DNA of 48,690 nt. It comes from an uncultured Clostridia bacterium. Lineage in GTDB: Bacteria; Bacillota; Clostridia; Christensenellales; UBA1242. Below the pieces are notes generated by a model. The model did not search any database, had not been told where the DNA came from, and saw only the letters and a program-made list of their open reading frames with translations. Where the stretch lies: the NCBI GenBank assembly GCA_937891595.1, contig CALATF010000061.1:1-48690 (forward strand), written 5' to 3'. This document shows, piece by piece, positions 8,881-17,629 of the stretch (positions are counted from its first letter, which is position 1; each line of letters starts with the position of its first letter). The translations under genes were made by a program, and so were the position numbers.

Positions 8881-9586
8881 TTTTTTTAATAAAAAAAGCT
8901 TCTATTTTACTTTTTCGTTTAATAAAAAAAATAAAAGCAAAAGTTAATATAAGGGCAATAATTATCCATATAAATATTCCCCAAGAGTGAAAAGGAATTA
9001 TTATACCCGTTCCTATAAAACACAAGCAAAATAAACCTATAGGGCGGGTAATTAAATTAGTAAAAAAGAAAAATTTAAAGTCCATATTTATAACGCCGGC
9101 TAAAATACATAAAATATCATCTGGGAAAAAGGGGAAAAGCATCATTAAAAAGAACACGAATTTGCCCTTTTCAAGTTTAACTTGAAATTTTTGTGTATTT
9201 TCTTTGCCTATTGCCCAGTATAATAACTTCATTCCAAATAGTTTACCAAGAAAATAAGCAAAAATACTACCTGCTATTATAGATAGTGTGCTTAAAATAA
9301 AGCAAATTACTGGGCCAAATATAATAACCCCAACAATGCTAGTTACCATAGCAGGCAAAGGCAGTATTGTTACTTGTAGAAATTGTAAAACAACAAAAAC
9401 ACAATATGACCAAAAGCCAGATGAAAGTATTATAGTTTTAAGTTCTTGAATATTAGTGAATTTTCCTAACCAACCGGTGTGTTTTAAAATAAAATATGTT
9501 CCCACAAAAAAAATAGATGTTAAAACGGTAATTACAATAAGCTTTAGTATAGGGGCTAATAATAGCTTTAAATTTAATTTAGACAT
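8870..9586 (-). CDS. VTT (DedA/TVP38) family membrane protein
   Basis: A 238-residue integral membrane protein with about six hydrophobic segments. The conserved VTT features are a Pro-rich re-entrant segment (TILPLPAMVTSIVGVIIFGP), a glycine-rich helix (IIAGSIFAYFLGKLFG) and FPFFPDDILCILAGVINM. The family is linked to lipid scrambling or transport and envelope homeostasis; the substrate here is unknown. A basic tail (KRKSKIEAFFIKKTK) is predicted to lie in the cytoplasm. Its stop codon lies inside the 3' end of the convergent PRPP-synthetase-like gene. Confidence 0.87.
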   Translation of the reverse strand: MSKLNLKLLLAPILKLIVITVLTSIFFVGTYFILKHTGWLGKFTNIQELKTIILSSGFWSYCVFVVLQFLQVTILPLPAMVTSIVGVIIFGPVICFILSTLSIIAGSIFAYFLGKLFGMKLLYWAIGKENTQKFQVKLEKGKFVFFLMMLFPFFPDDILCILAGVINMDFKFFFFTNLITRPIGLFCLCFIGTGIIIPFHSWGIFIWIIIALILTFAFIFFIKRKSKIEAFFIKKTKL

Positions 9587-9672
9587 TAATAAAAATATAT
9601 GTTTTTTATTTTTAAAGTAGAATAAATTTTATTCATGTAAATATAGTTAAAGTATAAGATAAATATAAAATA

Positions 9673-9703
9673 AAAAAGCACTTAAATTTATAAGTGCTTT
9701 TAT
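9673..9703 (-). terminator. Terminator of the DUF1846 gene
   Basis: AAAAGCACTTA pairs with TAAGTGCTTTT around a 6-nt loop, with A/T runs on both sides, 9 bp after the minus-strand stop. Confidence 0.8.
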
Positions 9704-9711
9704 TTATTAAA

Positions 9712-11205
9712 TTAACCTTCATATATGTTTTTAGATGTAAATATATCTCCTGAAGTCATGCTAAGCTTTAATCTTCTCATGGTGTCTTCGTTTGTATGAT
9801 TTAGAATGTGTGTAGAGTGTCCTTGACAATTTTGCAACTTTTCAATATTACTTAATGCAACTTTTGCAACAGGGTTATAACCTGCAGAAATACTTAATGC
9901 TATTAGTACGTCTTTTAGTGTTAAAACGCTATTTTTATCATTTAAAATGTTTCTCTTTAAGTCTAAAATAGGCTCTAAAACTTGATGTGAAATAAGTTCA
10001 AACTTATCTTCAATGCCGGAAATAACTTTTAAAGCATTCAATATAACACTTGCACTTGCAGATAGTAGGGAAGTTCTTCTACCTGTAATAATTTGCCCAT
10101 TATGTAATTGAATAGCAACACTTGGCTGTCCGGATTTTTCTTCTTTTTCTTCGGCTGGTTTAACGCAAGCTCTATCATATGCATTAAGACCTAATTCGTT
10201 CATAATAAGTCGAATTGTTTCCTCGCAATGTTTAGGTGTGTTATTTTTCTTGATTTCTACTTTAGCCACATAATATCTTCTTACAATTTCAGCCTTAGCA
10301 CTTTCTTTAGCTAGTTCTTCATCAAAAATGCATTCTGCAATGCTATTTATTCCCATATCAGTAGGAGATTTATATATGTCTTTATTAACAATCTTTTTTA
10401 AAATATTTCTAACAACAGGGAAAGCTTGTAAATCGCGATTATAACTTGTGGCAACTTTGCCATATGCTTCTAAGTGATAAGAATCTATTAAATTTACATC
10501 TTTCAAGTCTGCAGTAGCAGATTCGTAAGCTAAGTTAATAGGGTGCTTAACTGGTAAGTTCCAAACTGGGAATTTTTCAAATTTAACATACCCAGCTTTT
10601 ACACCTCTTTTATATTCATGATAAAGTTGTGATAAGCAAGTAGCAAGTTTTCCACTACCAGGGCCAGGCGCGGTAATTACAACTAAAGGTTTTGATGTTT
10701 CAATATATGGATTTTTGCCATAACCTTCCTCGCTAACGATTGTTTCAACGTCTGTAGGGTAGCCTTTTGTAAAATAATGAAAATAAACTTTTTCTCCCAA
10801 GCTTTCTAATTTGTTTTTAAAAGCTATTGCAGAAGGTTGGTTGTTGAATAAGGTTATAACGATACCACTAACAAGCAATCCTCTATCTCTAAAAATACTA
10901 ATTAATCTTAATACTTCTGCGTCATAAGTAATGCCAAAATCTGCACGGATTTTATTCTTTTCAATATCGTTTGCGCTAATTGTAAAAATAATTTCACAAT
11001 CTTTTTTAAAATGGTCTAGTAGTTTAATTTGAATATTAGGGTCAAAACCAGGTAAAACTCTACTTGCGTGATAGTCATCAAATAATTTTCCACCAAATTC
11101 CATATAAAGTTTATTGTCAAATTCTTTTAATTTTTCTTTAATTCCTAGGCTTTGAAGTTGTAAATATTTTTCAGAGTTAAAGCATAATTTTTGTTCGTTT
11201 TTCAT
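9712..11205 (-). CDS. DUF1846 (UPF0371) family protein
   Basis: A 497-residue cytoplasmic protein of the DUF1846 family. Typical segments are the start FNSEKYLQLQSLGIKEKL, YMEFGGKLFDDYHASRVLPGF, the glycine-rich TAPGPGSGKLATCLSQLYHEY, and FPVWNLPVKHPINLAYESAT. Full length for the family. Structures of relatives show a nucleotide-binding-like fold, but no reaction is established, so none is assigned. Start supported by AAGGAGA 8 nt upstream. It is preceded by a terminator and is probably transcribed alone. Confidence 0.93.
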   Translation of the reverse strand: MKNEQKLCFNSEKYLQLQSLGIKEKLKEFDNKLYMEFGGKLFDDYHASRVLPGFDPNIQIKLLDHFKKDCEIIFTISANDIEKNKIRADFGITYDAEVLRLISIFRDRGLLVSGIVITLFNNQPSAIAFKNKLESLGEKVYFHYFTKGYPTDVETIVSEEGYGKNPYIETSKPLVVITAPGPGSGKLATCLSQLYHEYKRGVKAGYVKFEKFPVWNLPVKHPINLAYESATADLKDVNLIDSYHLEAYGKVATSYNRDLQAFPVVRNILKKIVNKDIYKSPTDMGINSIAECIFDEELAKESAKAEIVRRYYVAKVEIKKNNTPKHCEETIRLIMNELGLNAYDRACVKPAEEKEEKSGQPSVAIQLHNGQIITGRRTSLLSASASVILNALKVISGIEDKFELISHQVLEPILDLKRNILNDKNSVLTLKDVLIALSISAGYNPVAKVALSNIEKLQNCQGHSTHILNHTNEDTMRRLKLSMTSGDIFTSKNIYEG

Positions 11206-11237
11206 TAAAATATCTCCTTAGAAGTTTAACACAAATA

Positions 11238-11280
11238 AAAAATCAGCAAAGCTTAATTCAAATGCTGATTTTCTTTTTTT
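11238..11280. terminator. Terminator after the 11295-11858 kinase gene
   Basis: AAAATCAGCA pairs with TGCTGATTTT. T-rich runs lie on both strands, so it may act in both directions. Confidence 0.75.
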
Positions 11281-11294
11281 AGGGGGATAAAATC

Positions 11295-11858
11295 TTAGCC
11301 CAACAAACTATCAATATATTGTTGAACCTGATTAATCAATTTATCTATACTATCATTATTTACAATAAAATGGTCGGCAATAGCAATAGGACCACCTTTT
11401 TCTATATTTTCAATTTCGGTATAATCTCTTGTTGTTACTTGCTCATCTGTAAGGGGTCTAAAAGTTCTTGTTTTAAGTCTTTCTGCTCTTAAATCCCTAT
11501 CCGTAACAATAGCTAAAAGTTTAAAATTGTCTTTATAGATTTCTTTAAGGTATTTATATTCACTCCAAGAATACATACTTTCTACAACAACATTTTTACC
11601 ATTTTGATAGAAATCTTTAATTTTTGGTTCGCTTTTTTTAGCATAAATAGCCATATCGCTAGTTGCTCTTAATTCTTCACGAATCATTCTTTCATTTTCA
11701 GGGGTAATAGGTAAGTTTCTTTTTTTCAATTCATCAAAAGTAACATCACCTAGATAAACTCTTTCAAAATTATTGTTTATAAATACTTGAGTAGCTTCTG
11801 ATTTTCCTGCACCGCAAAGTCCAACTACTGCTACAATAATATTATTTTTTTTAGTCAT
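11295..11858 (-). CDS. P-loop nucleotide kinase-like protein (dephospho-CoA kinase-like)
   Basis: About 187 residues with a Walker A loop VGLCGAGKSEA at the N-terminus, a lid-like segment TDRDLRAERLKTRTFRPLTDEQ and a C-terminal IADHFIVNNDSIDKL strand, the layout of dephospho-CoA and adenylate-type kinases. It phosphorylates a small molecule or acts as an NTPase; the substrate cannot be fixed. The upstream ATG at 11864 sits only 3 nt from AAAGGA, while the ATG at 11858 is 9 nt away, so the second is preferred. Confidence 0.78.
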   Translation of the reverse strand: MTKKNNIIVAVVGLCGAGKSEATQVFINNNFERVYLGDVTFDELKKRNLPITPENERMIREELRATSDMAIYAKKSEPKIKDFYQNGKNVVVESMYSWSEYKYLKEIYKDNFKLLAIVTDRDLRAERLKTRTFRPLTDEQVTTRDYTEIENIEKGGPIAIADHFIVNNDSIDKLINQVQQYIDSLLG

Positions 11859-12001
11859 TTGCATAAGTCCTTTTAGTTTTTTTTAGTTTATCATTTTATG
11901 TTAAAAAATACAAAGGGTTTTATAAAAAAAATTAAATTATTTTTTTTAGTTTGTGAATAGTTTTTTAAAGTATGCAAACAATAATACAGGGAGGTGTCTT
12001 T

Positions 12002-12160
12002 ATGAGTAATTCATGGAAGCCAGGAGAAGTTGCACCAGAATCAGGCAACTATTGTGCTTTTGATGCACAAGGCCATAATGGCGGATGTTGTTACCTTGAA
12101 AAAGGACAAAGATTTCCTGCAACACAACACTCCGGCAGTTATTATATGAAAGAAAATTAA
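12002..12160 (+). CDS. Small KPG-motif protein, possibly YjzC-like
   Basis: A 52-residue protein with the layout W-KPGE-x-AP-x-SG-x-Y, a GHNGG turn, then a K-G-Q-x-FP repeat and SGSYY. This resembles small YjzC-like proteins of about 60 residues, though with two adjacent Cys (GGCCYLE) of its own. The ATG at 12002 follows CAGGGAGGTG at ideal spacing; an upstream in-frame ATG at 11972 has no site. Role unknown. Confidence 0.7.
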   Translation: MSNSWKPGEVAPESGNYCAFDAQGHNGGCCYLEKGQRFPATQHSGSYYMKEN

Positions 12161-12210
12161 TATTATTTTTTTTTAGATAATGTTAAAAAGTTTTGTATAA
12201 AACTGTTACC

Positions 12211-12269
12211 AAAAAAAAAGAAAGATTTTTTATGTTTATTTTTAAGCGTTTAAAATCTTTCTTTTTTTA
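12211..12269 (+). terminator. Terminator of the small KPG-motif gene
   Basis: AAAAAGAAAGATTTT pairs with AAAATCTTTCTTTTT around a loop of about 20 nt and ends in T7. Confidence 0.7.
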
Positions 12270-12501
12270 TTCATTTTATTTTTATTAAATGTAAGTAAAA
12301 ATTTAAATTTAATCGATTTTTATTTAAAAATTACACAAAAATTAAGAAAAATCAATTAAAAAGCACATAAAACATCAATATTTTATAAAAAAACATATAA
12401 ATTTTAAAAAATACTAAAAATATAAATTTTTAATTTTTTAAATTCTACTTACAGTAGAGTTATGTTTTTGTATTAAATATTTGTAGACTAAAAATTGAGT
12501 C

Positions 12502-12530
12502 TTGACATGTTTAAATAAATTTTTTAAAAT
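12502..12530 (+). promoter_or_regulatory. Promoter of the 12548 gene
   Basis: Consensus TTGACA (12502-12507), 17 bp, TAAAAT (12525-12530). Transcription would start about 10 nt before the start codon, giving a very short leader. Confidence 0.8.
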
Positions 12531-12547
12531 ATTGTTAGAGGGTAAAA

Positions 12548-13195
12548 ATGAAAATAATCAGTTTAGGAAAATCTGTTGATTGTTCAAAAAAAATTATTGA
12601 TGGTGAAATAAATCCTCCAGAGTGCTTTCATGTAAATAGATCTGGGAACTCTGTTTTTTCTTATAAATGTGGTAATTCACCAGAAATACCAGCTGACCAT
12701 ATAGGGCTATCATATTTAGTGTATAGTCATGCTGTTGATTGTTTAAGTGTTTCAAAAGTAAATGAAGACGGCAGTGTTACAAAAACTTTTGAACAAGTAG
12801 AAAACATTCCATTTTTAAATGCAACTAGTTTTATGGATAATGTAAATAAAGATACTTTATGTTGGTTTGCGGATTTACAAGGTAAAGCTATGCGTTTAAG
12901 TGAATATGGTACTAAAATTATTAGTACAAATTTTAAAACTTCAAATGAAGTTATAGACCAAAACCAAGAAACGGGAGAAAATTATAGGGAAATAGCTTTT
13001 AGAGGTGGCTTTTGTGCCGCATTAAAAGATTATGTAGATTATGCTGAAAGCTCGTCAAATGGATTGTCTATTCAAGACCAAGAAAATTTAATAGATTTTA
13101 TAAATAATCAAGTTGATTGCTTTGAAGATAAATTAGATATTTTAAAAATGCAAAATAATCAATCAATAGAAGATTTAAATAGTCAAATTCAATGA
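12548..13195 (+). CDS. Unknown 215-residue protein
   Basis: I do not recognise this protein. It has no signal peptide or membrane segment. It is acidic, has several Cys (in VDCSKK, PPECFHV, YKCGN, HAVDCLS), a central mixed region ending FRGGFCAALKDYVDY, and a C-terminal predicted helical or coiled-coil stretch (ENLIDFINNQVDCFEDKLDI). It stands alone with a near-consensus promoter and a shared terminator. It ends in TGA, which shows that TGA is stop in this genome. Confidence 0.75.
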   Translation: MKIISLGKSVDCSKKIIDGEINPPECFHVNRSGNSVFSYKCGNSPEIPADHIGLSYLVYSHAVDCLSVSKVNEDGSVTKTFEQVENIPFLNATSFMDNVNKDTLCWFADLQGKAMRLSEYGTKIISTNFKTSNEVIDQNQETGENYREIAFRGGFCAALKDYVDYAESSSNGLSIQDQENLIDFINNQVDCFEDKLDILKMQNNQSIEDLNSQIQ

Positions 13196-13219
13196 TATAA
13201 GAACTTACAATGAAATAGT

Positions 13220-13250
13220 AAAAAGTACCTAATAAATAGGTACTTTTTTA
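13220..13250. terminator. Bidirectional terminator
   Basis: AAAAAGTACCT and AGGTACTTTTT pair around 7 nt, between convergent genes. Confidence 0.85.
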
Positions 13251-13270
13251 ATTAATTCTTTATATGCACT

Positions 13271-13516
13271 TTATTTTTTTACAACTGAACTAACTTCTTG
13301 TAGTTCAAAACGATAGTATTGTTTTACATTTGGGTATTTTTCTTTGTCTACTGGGCTTAAAAACATGTCATAAGGTCTAACATATAATTCGCCATTACCA
13401 TAAAGTCCACGATATAAAACCATTTTTTCTTTGCTTTCAGAATGAATTACAACGCCTTCTACAAGGTAATAATCGCCCTTAAAATGTTTATATATTCCGC
13501 CTATTTTTAATTCCAT
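13271..13516 (-). CDS. DUF1653 domain protein
   Basis: An 81-residue protein that is almost entirely a DUF1653 domain: GGIYKHFKGDYYLVEGVVIHSES, then LYRGLYGNGELYVRPYDMFLSPV and a closing RFELQEV. It is a small beta-rich, SH3-like cytoplasmic domain of unknown role. AAAGGAG precedes the start, and it follows the GNAT gene by 14 bp, so the two are probably co-transcribed. Confidence 0.9.
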   Translation of the reverse strand: MELKIGGIYKHFKGDYYLVEGVVIHSESKEKMVLYRGLYGNGELYVRPYDMFLSPVDKEKYPNVKQYYRFELQEVSSVVKK

Positions 13517-13530
13517 TTTTATTTTCTCCT

Positions 13531-14295
13531 TTATAATTCTATCCAGTATCTTCTTGTTAAAATTTCTTTTCCAGCAATAATATTTTTAACTTTGTTTTCT
13601 AAAATGCCACCATTTTTTTCAATAACTTTACTAGAACCTATATTATTATCGTCGCAAGTAATTAAAACTTTTTTAAGACCCAGCTTTTTAGCTTTTTCTA
13701 AAACCATGCTAAGCATTTTTGTTCCATATCCTTTATTCCATTTAGAATATTTTACAAAATAGCCTATGTGCCCACCATAATTAAATAAAAAGTCATTTAT
13801 TTTTGGCCTAAAACCTATTTGACCTAAGAACTCATCGTTTTGAACAAGCCAGTAGGTTATTTGTGGAACAAAGCCTTCTGGTAAATCTATAGCATATCTA
13901 AAATTTTCGCTTTTCTTTATTACATCTACTTTATCTGGGTCGTCAAGATTATAAGTTGTGATATTGTTTTTAATATATTCTTTGTATGCTTTTTTATATG
14001 ATTTTAAATATTTTTCACTAGGATAAACAAGTTTAATTTCGTCTATTTTATCTGTTTTAAACACAAGCCATTTTTTGCTTTTATATTCATCATCCATTGC
14101 GTTAAATGGGGCAGGAGCATAAATACCTTCTACAATATCAAAGCCTTGTGTGTTAAGTTCTTTTTTTAACTTTTTAAAATTGAAATCGCTAAATTCTTTT
14201 TTATCAATAAAAATACTTGGTGGAATAGAACTTTTGTCGCTGTGATATGCGTTTGCGTTTTCAATAATTTTATTAGATAACTCTTTTTCTGTCAT
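13531..14295 (-). CDS. GNAT family N-acetyltransferase with an extra N-terminal domain
   Basis: A 254-residue protein. The C-terminal half is a GNAT domain: NDEFLGQIGFR (beta strand), GHIGYFVKYSKWNKGYGTKML carrying the acetyl-CoA loop (R/Q-x-x-G-x-G type, here WNKGYGT), and ITCDDNNIGSSKVIEKNGG. The first 110 residues (including PPSIFIDKKEFSDFNFKKLKK) are not part of the GNAT fold and match nothing I can name. The acceptor substrate is unknown. The relation to metabolite or antibiotic acetylation is by family only. Confidence 0.85.
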   Translation of the reverse strand: MTEKELSNKIIENANAYHSDKSSIPPSIFIDKKEFSDFNFKKLKKELNTQGFDIVEGIYAPAPFNAMDDEYKSKKWLVFKTDKIDEIKLVYPSEKYLKSYKKAYKEYIKNNITTYNLDDPDKVDVIKKSENFRYAIDLPEGFVPQITYWLVQNDEFLGQIGFRPKINDFLFNYGGHIGYFVKYSKWNKGYGTKMLSMVLEKAKKLGLKKVLITCDDNNIGSSKVIEKNGGILENKVKNIIAGKEILTRRYWIEL

Positions 14296-14388
14296 AATAG
14301 TTTTCCTTTCAAATCATTATAACAATATTTAATAAAAATTAATAATGTTTTTTAAATAACTTTAAAATTTTTAACAATTAAAAATTTA

Positions 14389-14913
14389 TTAAATTTGATG
14401 GTTTTTCTTTTTATTTTTTATATCAATTATAATACCGATGATAGAACTTGCTAGTAATACTAAACTTAAAATAGCACCTAAATAACTTTTAACAAATAAC
14501 ATATGTATCATGTTACAAGTTACTCTTATAAAAGTGCAAGATTTTACAACAATAACATTTTTAAAAAACATTCCTATTAAATATACTAACATTCCGCCTA
14601 ATATTATTAAAGAAAATAAATCTTTTAAAGTAAGAATTGAAACAATAATACAAGCAATAATTGTTAAAATTATAAAAATAGGAATGAATTTTTCTTTTTT
14701 GTATTTTTCAATAAAAAATAATGAAATTAAAAAGATTGTATCTATAATAACAATTAAACTAGCTGTAATTTCATTTAAGCAAAAATAGTGGGAGGCAAAG
14801 AATAATCCAGAAAAAAACAAAAATAATATTACACCGCTTTTCTTTTTGCATAACATTGAAAGAACATAAGCTATGTCTGAAAAAACAATTAGTATTTGTG
14901 ATAAAACATACAT
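14389..14913 (-). CDS. YgjV family inner membrane protein
   Basis: A 174-residue hydrophobic protein with about six membrane helices and a short basic C-terminus (KNKKKNHQI). The helix pattern and motifs LSQILIVFSDIAYVLSMLCK, FFSGLFFASHYFCLNEITAS and IRVTCNMIHMLFVKSYLGAI match the YgjV family. Function not established. AAAGGA lies 8 nt before the start. Confidence 0.8.
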   Translation of the reverse strand: MYVLSQILIVFSDIAYVLSMLCKKKSGVILFLFFSGLFFASHYFCLNEITASLIVIIDTIFLISLFFIEKYKKEKFIPIFIILTIIACIIVSILTLKDLFSLIILGGMLVYLIGMFFKNVIVVKSCTFIRVTCNMIHMLFVKSYLGAILSLVLLASSIIGIIIDIKNKKKNHQI

Positions 14914-14992
14914 AGAGTTTTCCTTTGTTTTTAACGATTACTTGATAAGTAATTTGATTTTCTTATTGAATAAATTTTAAAAAATATAAAAT

Positions 14993-15631
14993 TTAAATTT
15001 CAATTTTATCTAAAATTTTTGGGATAATAAAATTTATACTGTTTTGTGTTAAATATTCTTCAATTTGTTCTTTTGTATACAAAACTTTGCCGTCATCTTG
15101 GTGGGCTACAATCATTAGTTTTGCTCCAAGTTCATTATAAGTAACCCCTGCACCCCAAAGGTTCATGGAACTGTCAAATGCGGTAATGTCAGCAAACATT
15201 ACGTCTGCTTTATAATCATTTTTAAACCTAATAGTATCGCTTGTAATATATAATGTTTTATTATTATCGTTAATAATAAAACCAACATTTTCTTTAATTT
15301 CACCTGCTGGAAAAACATATCCATGAACAGCTTTTACAACTTCAATAGTTGTGTTTTCAAAACTTAAAAAATCTTTTTCCTTAATTATGTTTATATTTAA
15401 AAAAGGGTAGAAGTCTTTAACTTCTTGTGTGCTATATATAGGCTTATTTAAAGTTTGAATAACTTGTGCGTTAACATGGTCACTATGTCTATGAGTTAGT
15501 AAAATTATATCCGCTTTATTCCAAAATTCTAAAAAACTTTCGTCGTATTTTGTACAACCCGGGTCGATAAGGATTTTAATATCATTTGTTTCAACTAACA
15601 CACAACTTTGTGGAAATTTTGTGAGTAACAT
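14993..15631 (-). CDS. MBL-fold metallo-hydrolase
   Basis: A 212-residue single-domain metallo-beta-lactamase fold of the UlaG-like kind. Metal ligands are visible as THRHSDH, the later His in VKAVHGYVFP, the Asp in YITSDTIRF and the closing VAHQDDG. The N-terminal SCVLVETNDIKILIDPG is the usual first strand pair. A cytoplasmic hydrolase of unknown substrate. Confidence 0.88.
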   Translation of the reverse strand: MLLTKFPQSCVLVETNDIKILIDPGCTKYDESFLEFWNKADIILLTHRHSDHVNAQVIQTLNKPIYSTQEVKDFYPFLNINIIKEKDFLSFENTTIEVVKAVHGYVFPAGEIKENVGFIINDNNKTLYITSDTIRFKNDYKADVMFADITAFDSSMNLWGAGVTYNELGAKLMIVAHQDDGKVLYTKEQIEEYLTQNSINFIIPKILDKIEI

Positions 15632-15810
15632 ATTTTTCCCCTTTTATATTAATTTAATATGTAAAATTATATTACTAAATTTTTATATTATTTTCAAACA
15701 AAAAATTATATAAAACAACTTTGCTACAAACTTTATTAAATAATAATTTTACTAAAATAAGACTTTATATTAAATAAATTAAACATGTTGCATGAAAAAA
15801 TAATTTGGTA

Positions 15811-15846
15811 TTGAAAATTAAGTATATATTTATTATTATATATAAT
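15811..15846 (+). promoter_or_regulatory. Promoter of the four-kinase operon
   Basis: TTGAAA (15811-15816), 17 bp, TATTAT (15834-15839); a perfect TATAAT also lies at 15841-15846. The four downstream genes have no other clear promoter. Confidence 0.6.
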
Positions 15847-15885
15847 AGAATAATGCGTTTTAGTTTTTAAGAAAAGGGGGATAAT

Positions 15886-16716
15886 ATGCACGATAATGGC
15901 TTGTTAAGTTATTACAAAAACTTGCAAAGCAAAAACGGATATTTGGATTTAACTGGGAACGAAGATTTTAAATTAGGCAAAAAAGTTAAAGATAATAGTT
16001 TAGTCACTAAAATGCAATCTCCCGAAGGTTTGTTTTTTATAAAAGAAAGTGACCCTTTAAAAACAGGTGCAGAAGTTTTATTAAGTCAAATATATAAGTC
16101 TTGTGGTTTTGATACAGCAATTTATACGCCTGCAATTTTAGGTAAAAATAATAAGGAATATGTTGTAAGTAATAATATAGAAACAAAAGATAATATTTTA
16201 GCTTATGACTTTTTTAAACAAAATAATATAAAATTTTATTTTACACCTTTACAATATTATCTTGATAATCGCGAAGAAGCTAAGTTTTTTTCTGAAGAAC
16301 TTATTAAACAACTTATAGAATTAAGAATATTTGATTATGCAAGTTTTAATTTTGATAGACATAAATTAAATCATTGTTTTAATGTCCTAAATGGTCAAGC
16401 CCAAGGTCTTGTATTGTTTGATTATGGGGCAAGTGCACTATGTTATTTAAAATATGATATAGATAACTTACCATTTTATAATGATTTTAGTATAACCCCT
16501 ATGATTAGGGATGAATTTTTAGAAATATTAAAAACGATTACGCCTAAAATAGATACTTTTAATTTATATGTTATATCAAATAAAATTGGAAGTGTAGATG
16601 TTGAAGAACACGTTAAAGATATTAAGGAAACTATGGGGTATAGCGTAGATAGTAATTATAGTTATGAATTATCTAAGTCTTTTGATAATATGGCTAACGA
16701 GCTTATACAAGGTTAA
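15886..16716 (+). CDS. HipA/PI3K-like kinase-fold protein, paralogue 1
   Basis: A 276-residue protein, first of four tandem paralogues. Kinase-like features, by my reading: a nucleotide-contacting Lys at about 53 (LFFIKES), a helix Glu at about 63 (GAEVLLSQIY), the catalytic loop NFDRHKLNH with Asp157, His159 and Asn162, and a metal-binding Asp179 in VLFDYGA. The D-x-H-x-x-N motif followed 22 residues later by Asp is the layout of HipA (Asp309, Asn314, Asp332) and of CtkA-type kinases. The start MHDNGLLSYY and the ending GYSVDSNYSYELSKSFDNMA recur in the others. The gene is preceded by AAAAGGGGG. It lacks HipA's usual length (about 440) and a HipB gene. Substrate unknown; kinase activity is inference. 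Confidence 0.75.
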   Translation: MHDNGLLSYYKNLQSKNGYLDLTGNEDFKLGKKVKDNSLVTKMQSPEGLFFIKESDPLKTGAEVLLSQIYKSCGFDTAIYTPAILGKNNKEYVVSNNIETKDNILAYDFFKQNNIKFYFTPLQYYLDNREEAKFFSEELIKQLIELRIFDYASFNFDRHKLNHCFNVLNGQAQGLVLFDYGASALCYLKYDIDNLPFYNDFSITPMIRDEFLEILKTITPKIDTFNLYVISNKIGSVDVEEHVKDIKETMGYSVDSNYSYELSKSFDNMANELIQG

Positions 16717-16729
16717 AAAGGGAATGGAA

Positions 16730-17602
16730 ATGTTTGATAATGATTTATTAAGAAACTATAAACACACATTAACAAGAACAGGTATTTTAGATTTAGGAAA
16801 TACTAAAGATTTTTCTTATTCTCACCTTGAACGTGGCGTTTGGAAAATGTATGGTAAAGATAAACTTTACTATACCAAGGCGGTTAATAAATGCAGAATG
16901 GACGCTGAAGTTATTTTAAGTAGGGCGGCAAAAATTGCAGGTCTTAAAACAGCAACTTATTATGCAATGCAAAACCCTAATTTTGATGACCCTAATTTAA
17001 CAGAAAGAGATATTATTAGGCTTCAAAATTACCAGTATGTTGTTTCAGATAATGTAGTAGATGAAAACACAATGCTTGCAAGCGAATTTTTTAAACTTGT
17101 TGGTGGGGGCGATAGGGCAAATACTCAAATGCCATATAGTTTTTTTAATGTAAACAATCTTCAAGATTACACAAAATATTTTACTAAAGAAGCTATGATA
17201 GATTTATTAAAAATGAGTATTTTTGACCCTTTTGCTTTTAATTTTGATAGGCACGAAGATAACTTTGCGTTTCAAATACAAAATGGAATAGTTACAGGTG
17301 TTGTTTTATTTGATTATGCTGCAGGTGGAGTAGGTGCTAAAGATAGATTTATTAATCAAACTTATTGTTCTGTTTTACAACCAGAAGAATTAAATAAAAC
17401 TCTAACTATCGAGGCTGTAAGAGATAACCCTATTGCCTCTGAAATAATTTCTAATCATGAATTAGCTGAAGAAATGGGCAGAATAAATTTTGGTGAAATT
17501 TCAAAAGAATGTAAAGAAGAAATGGGTTATAGAACCTCACCTATGTATATAGATAAACTTTCAAGGTCTTTTGAAGAATGTGCTTTAATTTTAGATAAAT
17601 AA
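16730..17602 (+). CDS. HipA/PI3K-like kinase-fold protein, paralogue 2
   Basis: A 290-residue paralogue, 13 bp after the first. The start at 16730 is chosen because MFDNDLLRNY aligns with the other three starts and AAAAAGGGA lies at a suitable distance; a longer frame overlaps paralogue 1 by 53 bp. Predicted kinase residues: Lys50 (LYYTKAV), Glu60 (DAEVILSRAA), the loop NFDRHEDNFAF with Asp173, His175 and Asn178, and Asp195 in VLFDYAAGG. It has an insertion of about 15 residues after residue 80 relative to paralogue 1. Ending GYRTSPMYIDKLSRSFEECA matches the family. All key residues are present. Confidence 0.75.
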   Translation: MFDNDLLRNYKHTLTRTGILDLGNTKDFSYSHLERGVWKMYGKDKLYYTKAVNKCRMDAEVILSRAAKIAGLKTATYYAMQNPNFDDPNLTERDIIRLQNYQYVVSDNVVDENTMLASEFFKLVGGGDRANTQMPYSFFNVNNLQDYTKYFTKEAMIDLLKMSIFDPFAFNFDRHEDNFAFQIQNGIVTGVVLFDYAAGGVGAKDRFINQTYCSVLQPEELNKTLTIEAVRDNPIASEIISNHELAEEMGRINFGEISKECKEEMGYRTSPMYIDKLSRSFEECALILDK

Positions 17603-17629
17603 AATAATTTTTGAAAAAAGGAGTAAAAC

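Larger units (their letters stand above)
12161..12547. other. AT-rich intergenic region
   Basis: Beyond the terminator at 12211-12269 and the promoter at 12502-12530 I see only homopolymer-rich AT sequence and no open frame of note. Confidence 0.7.
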
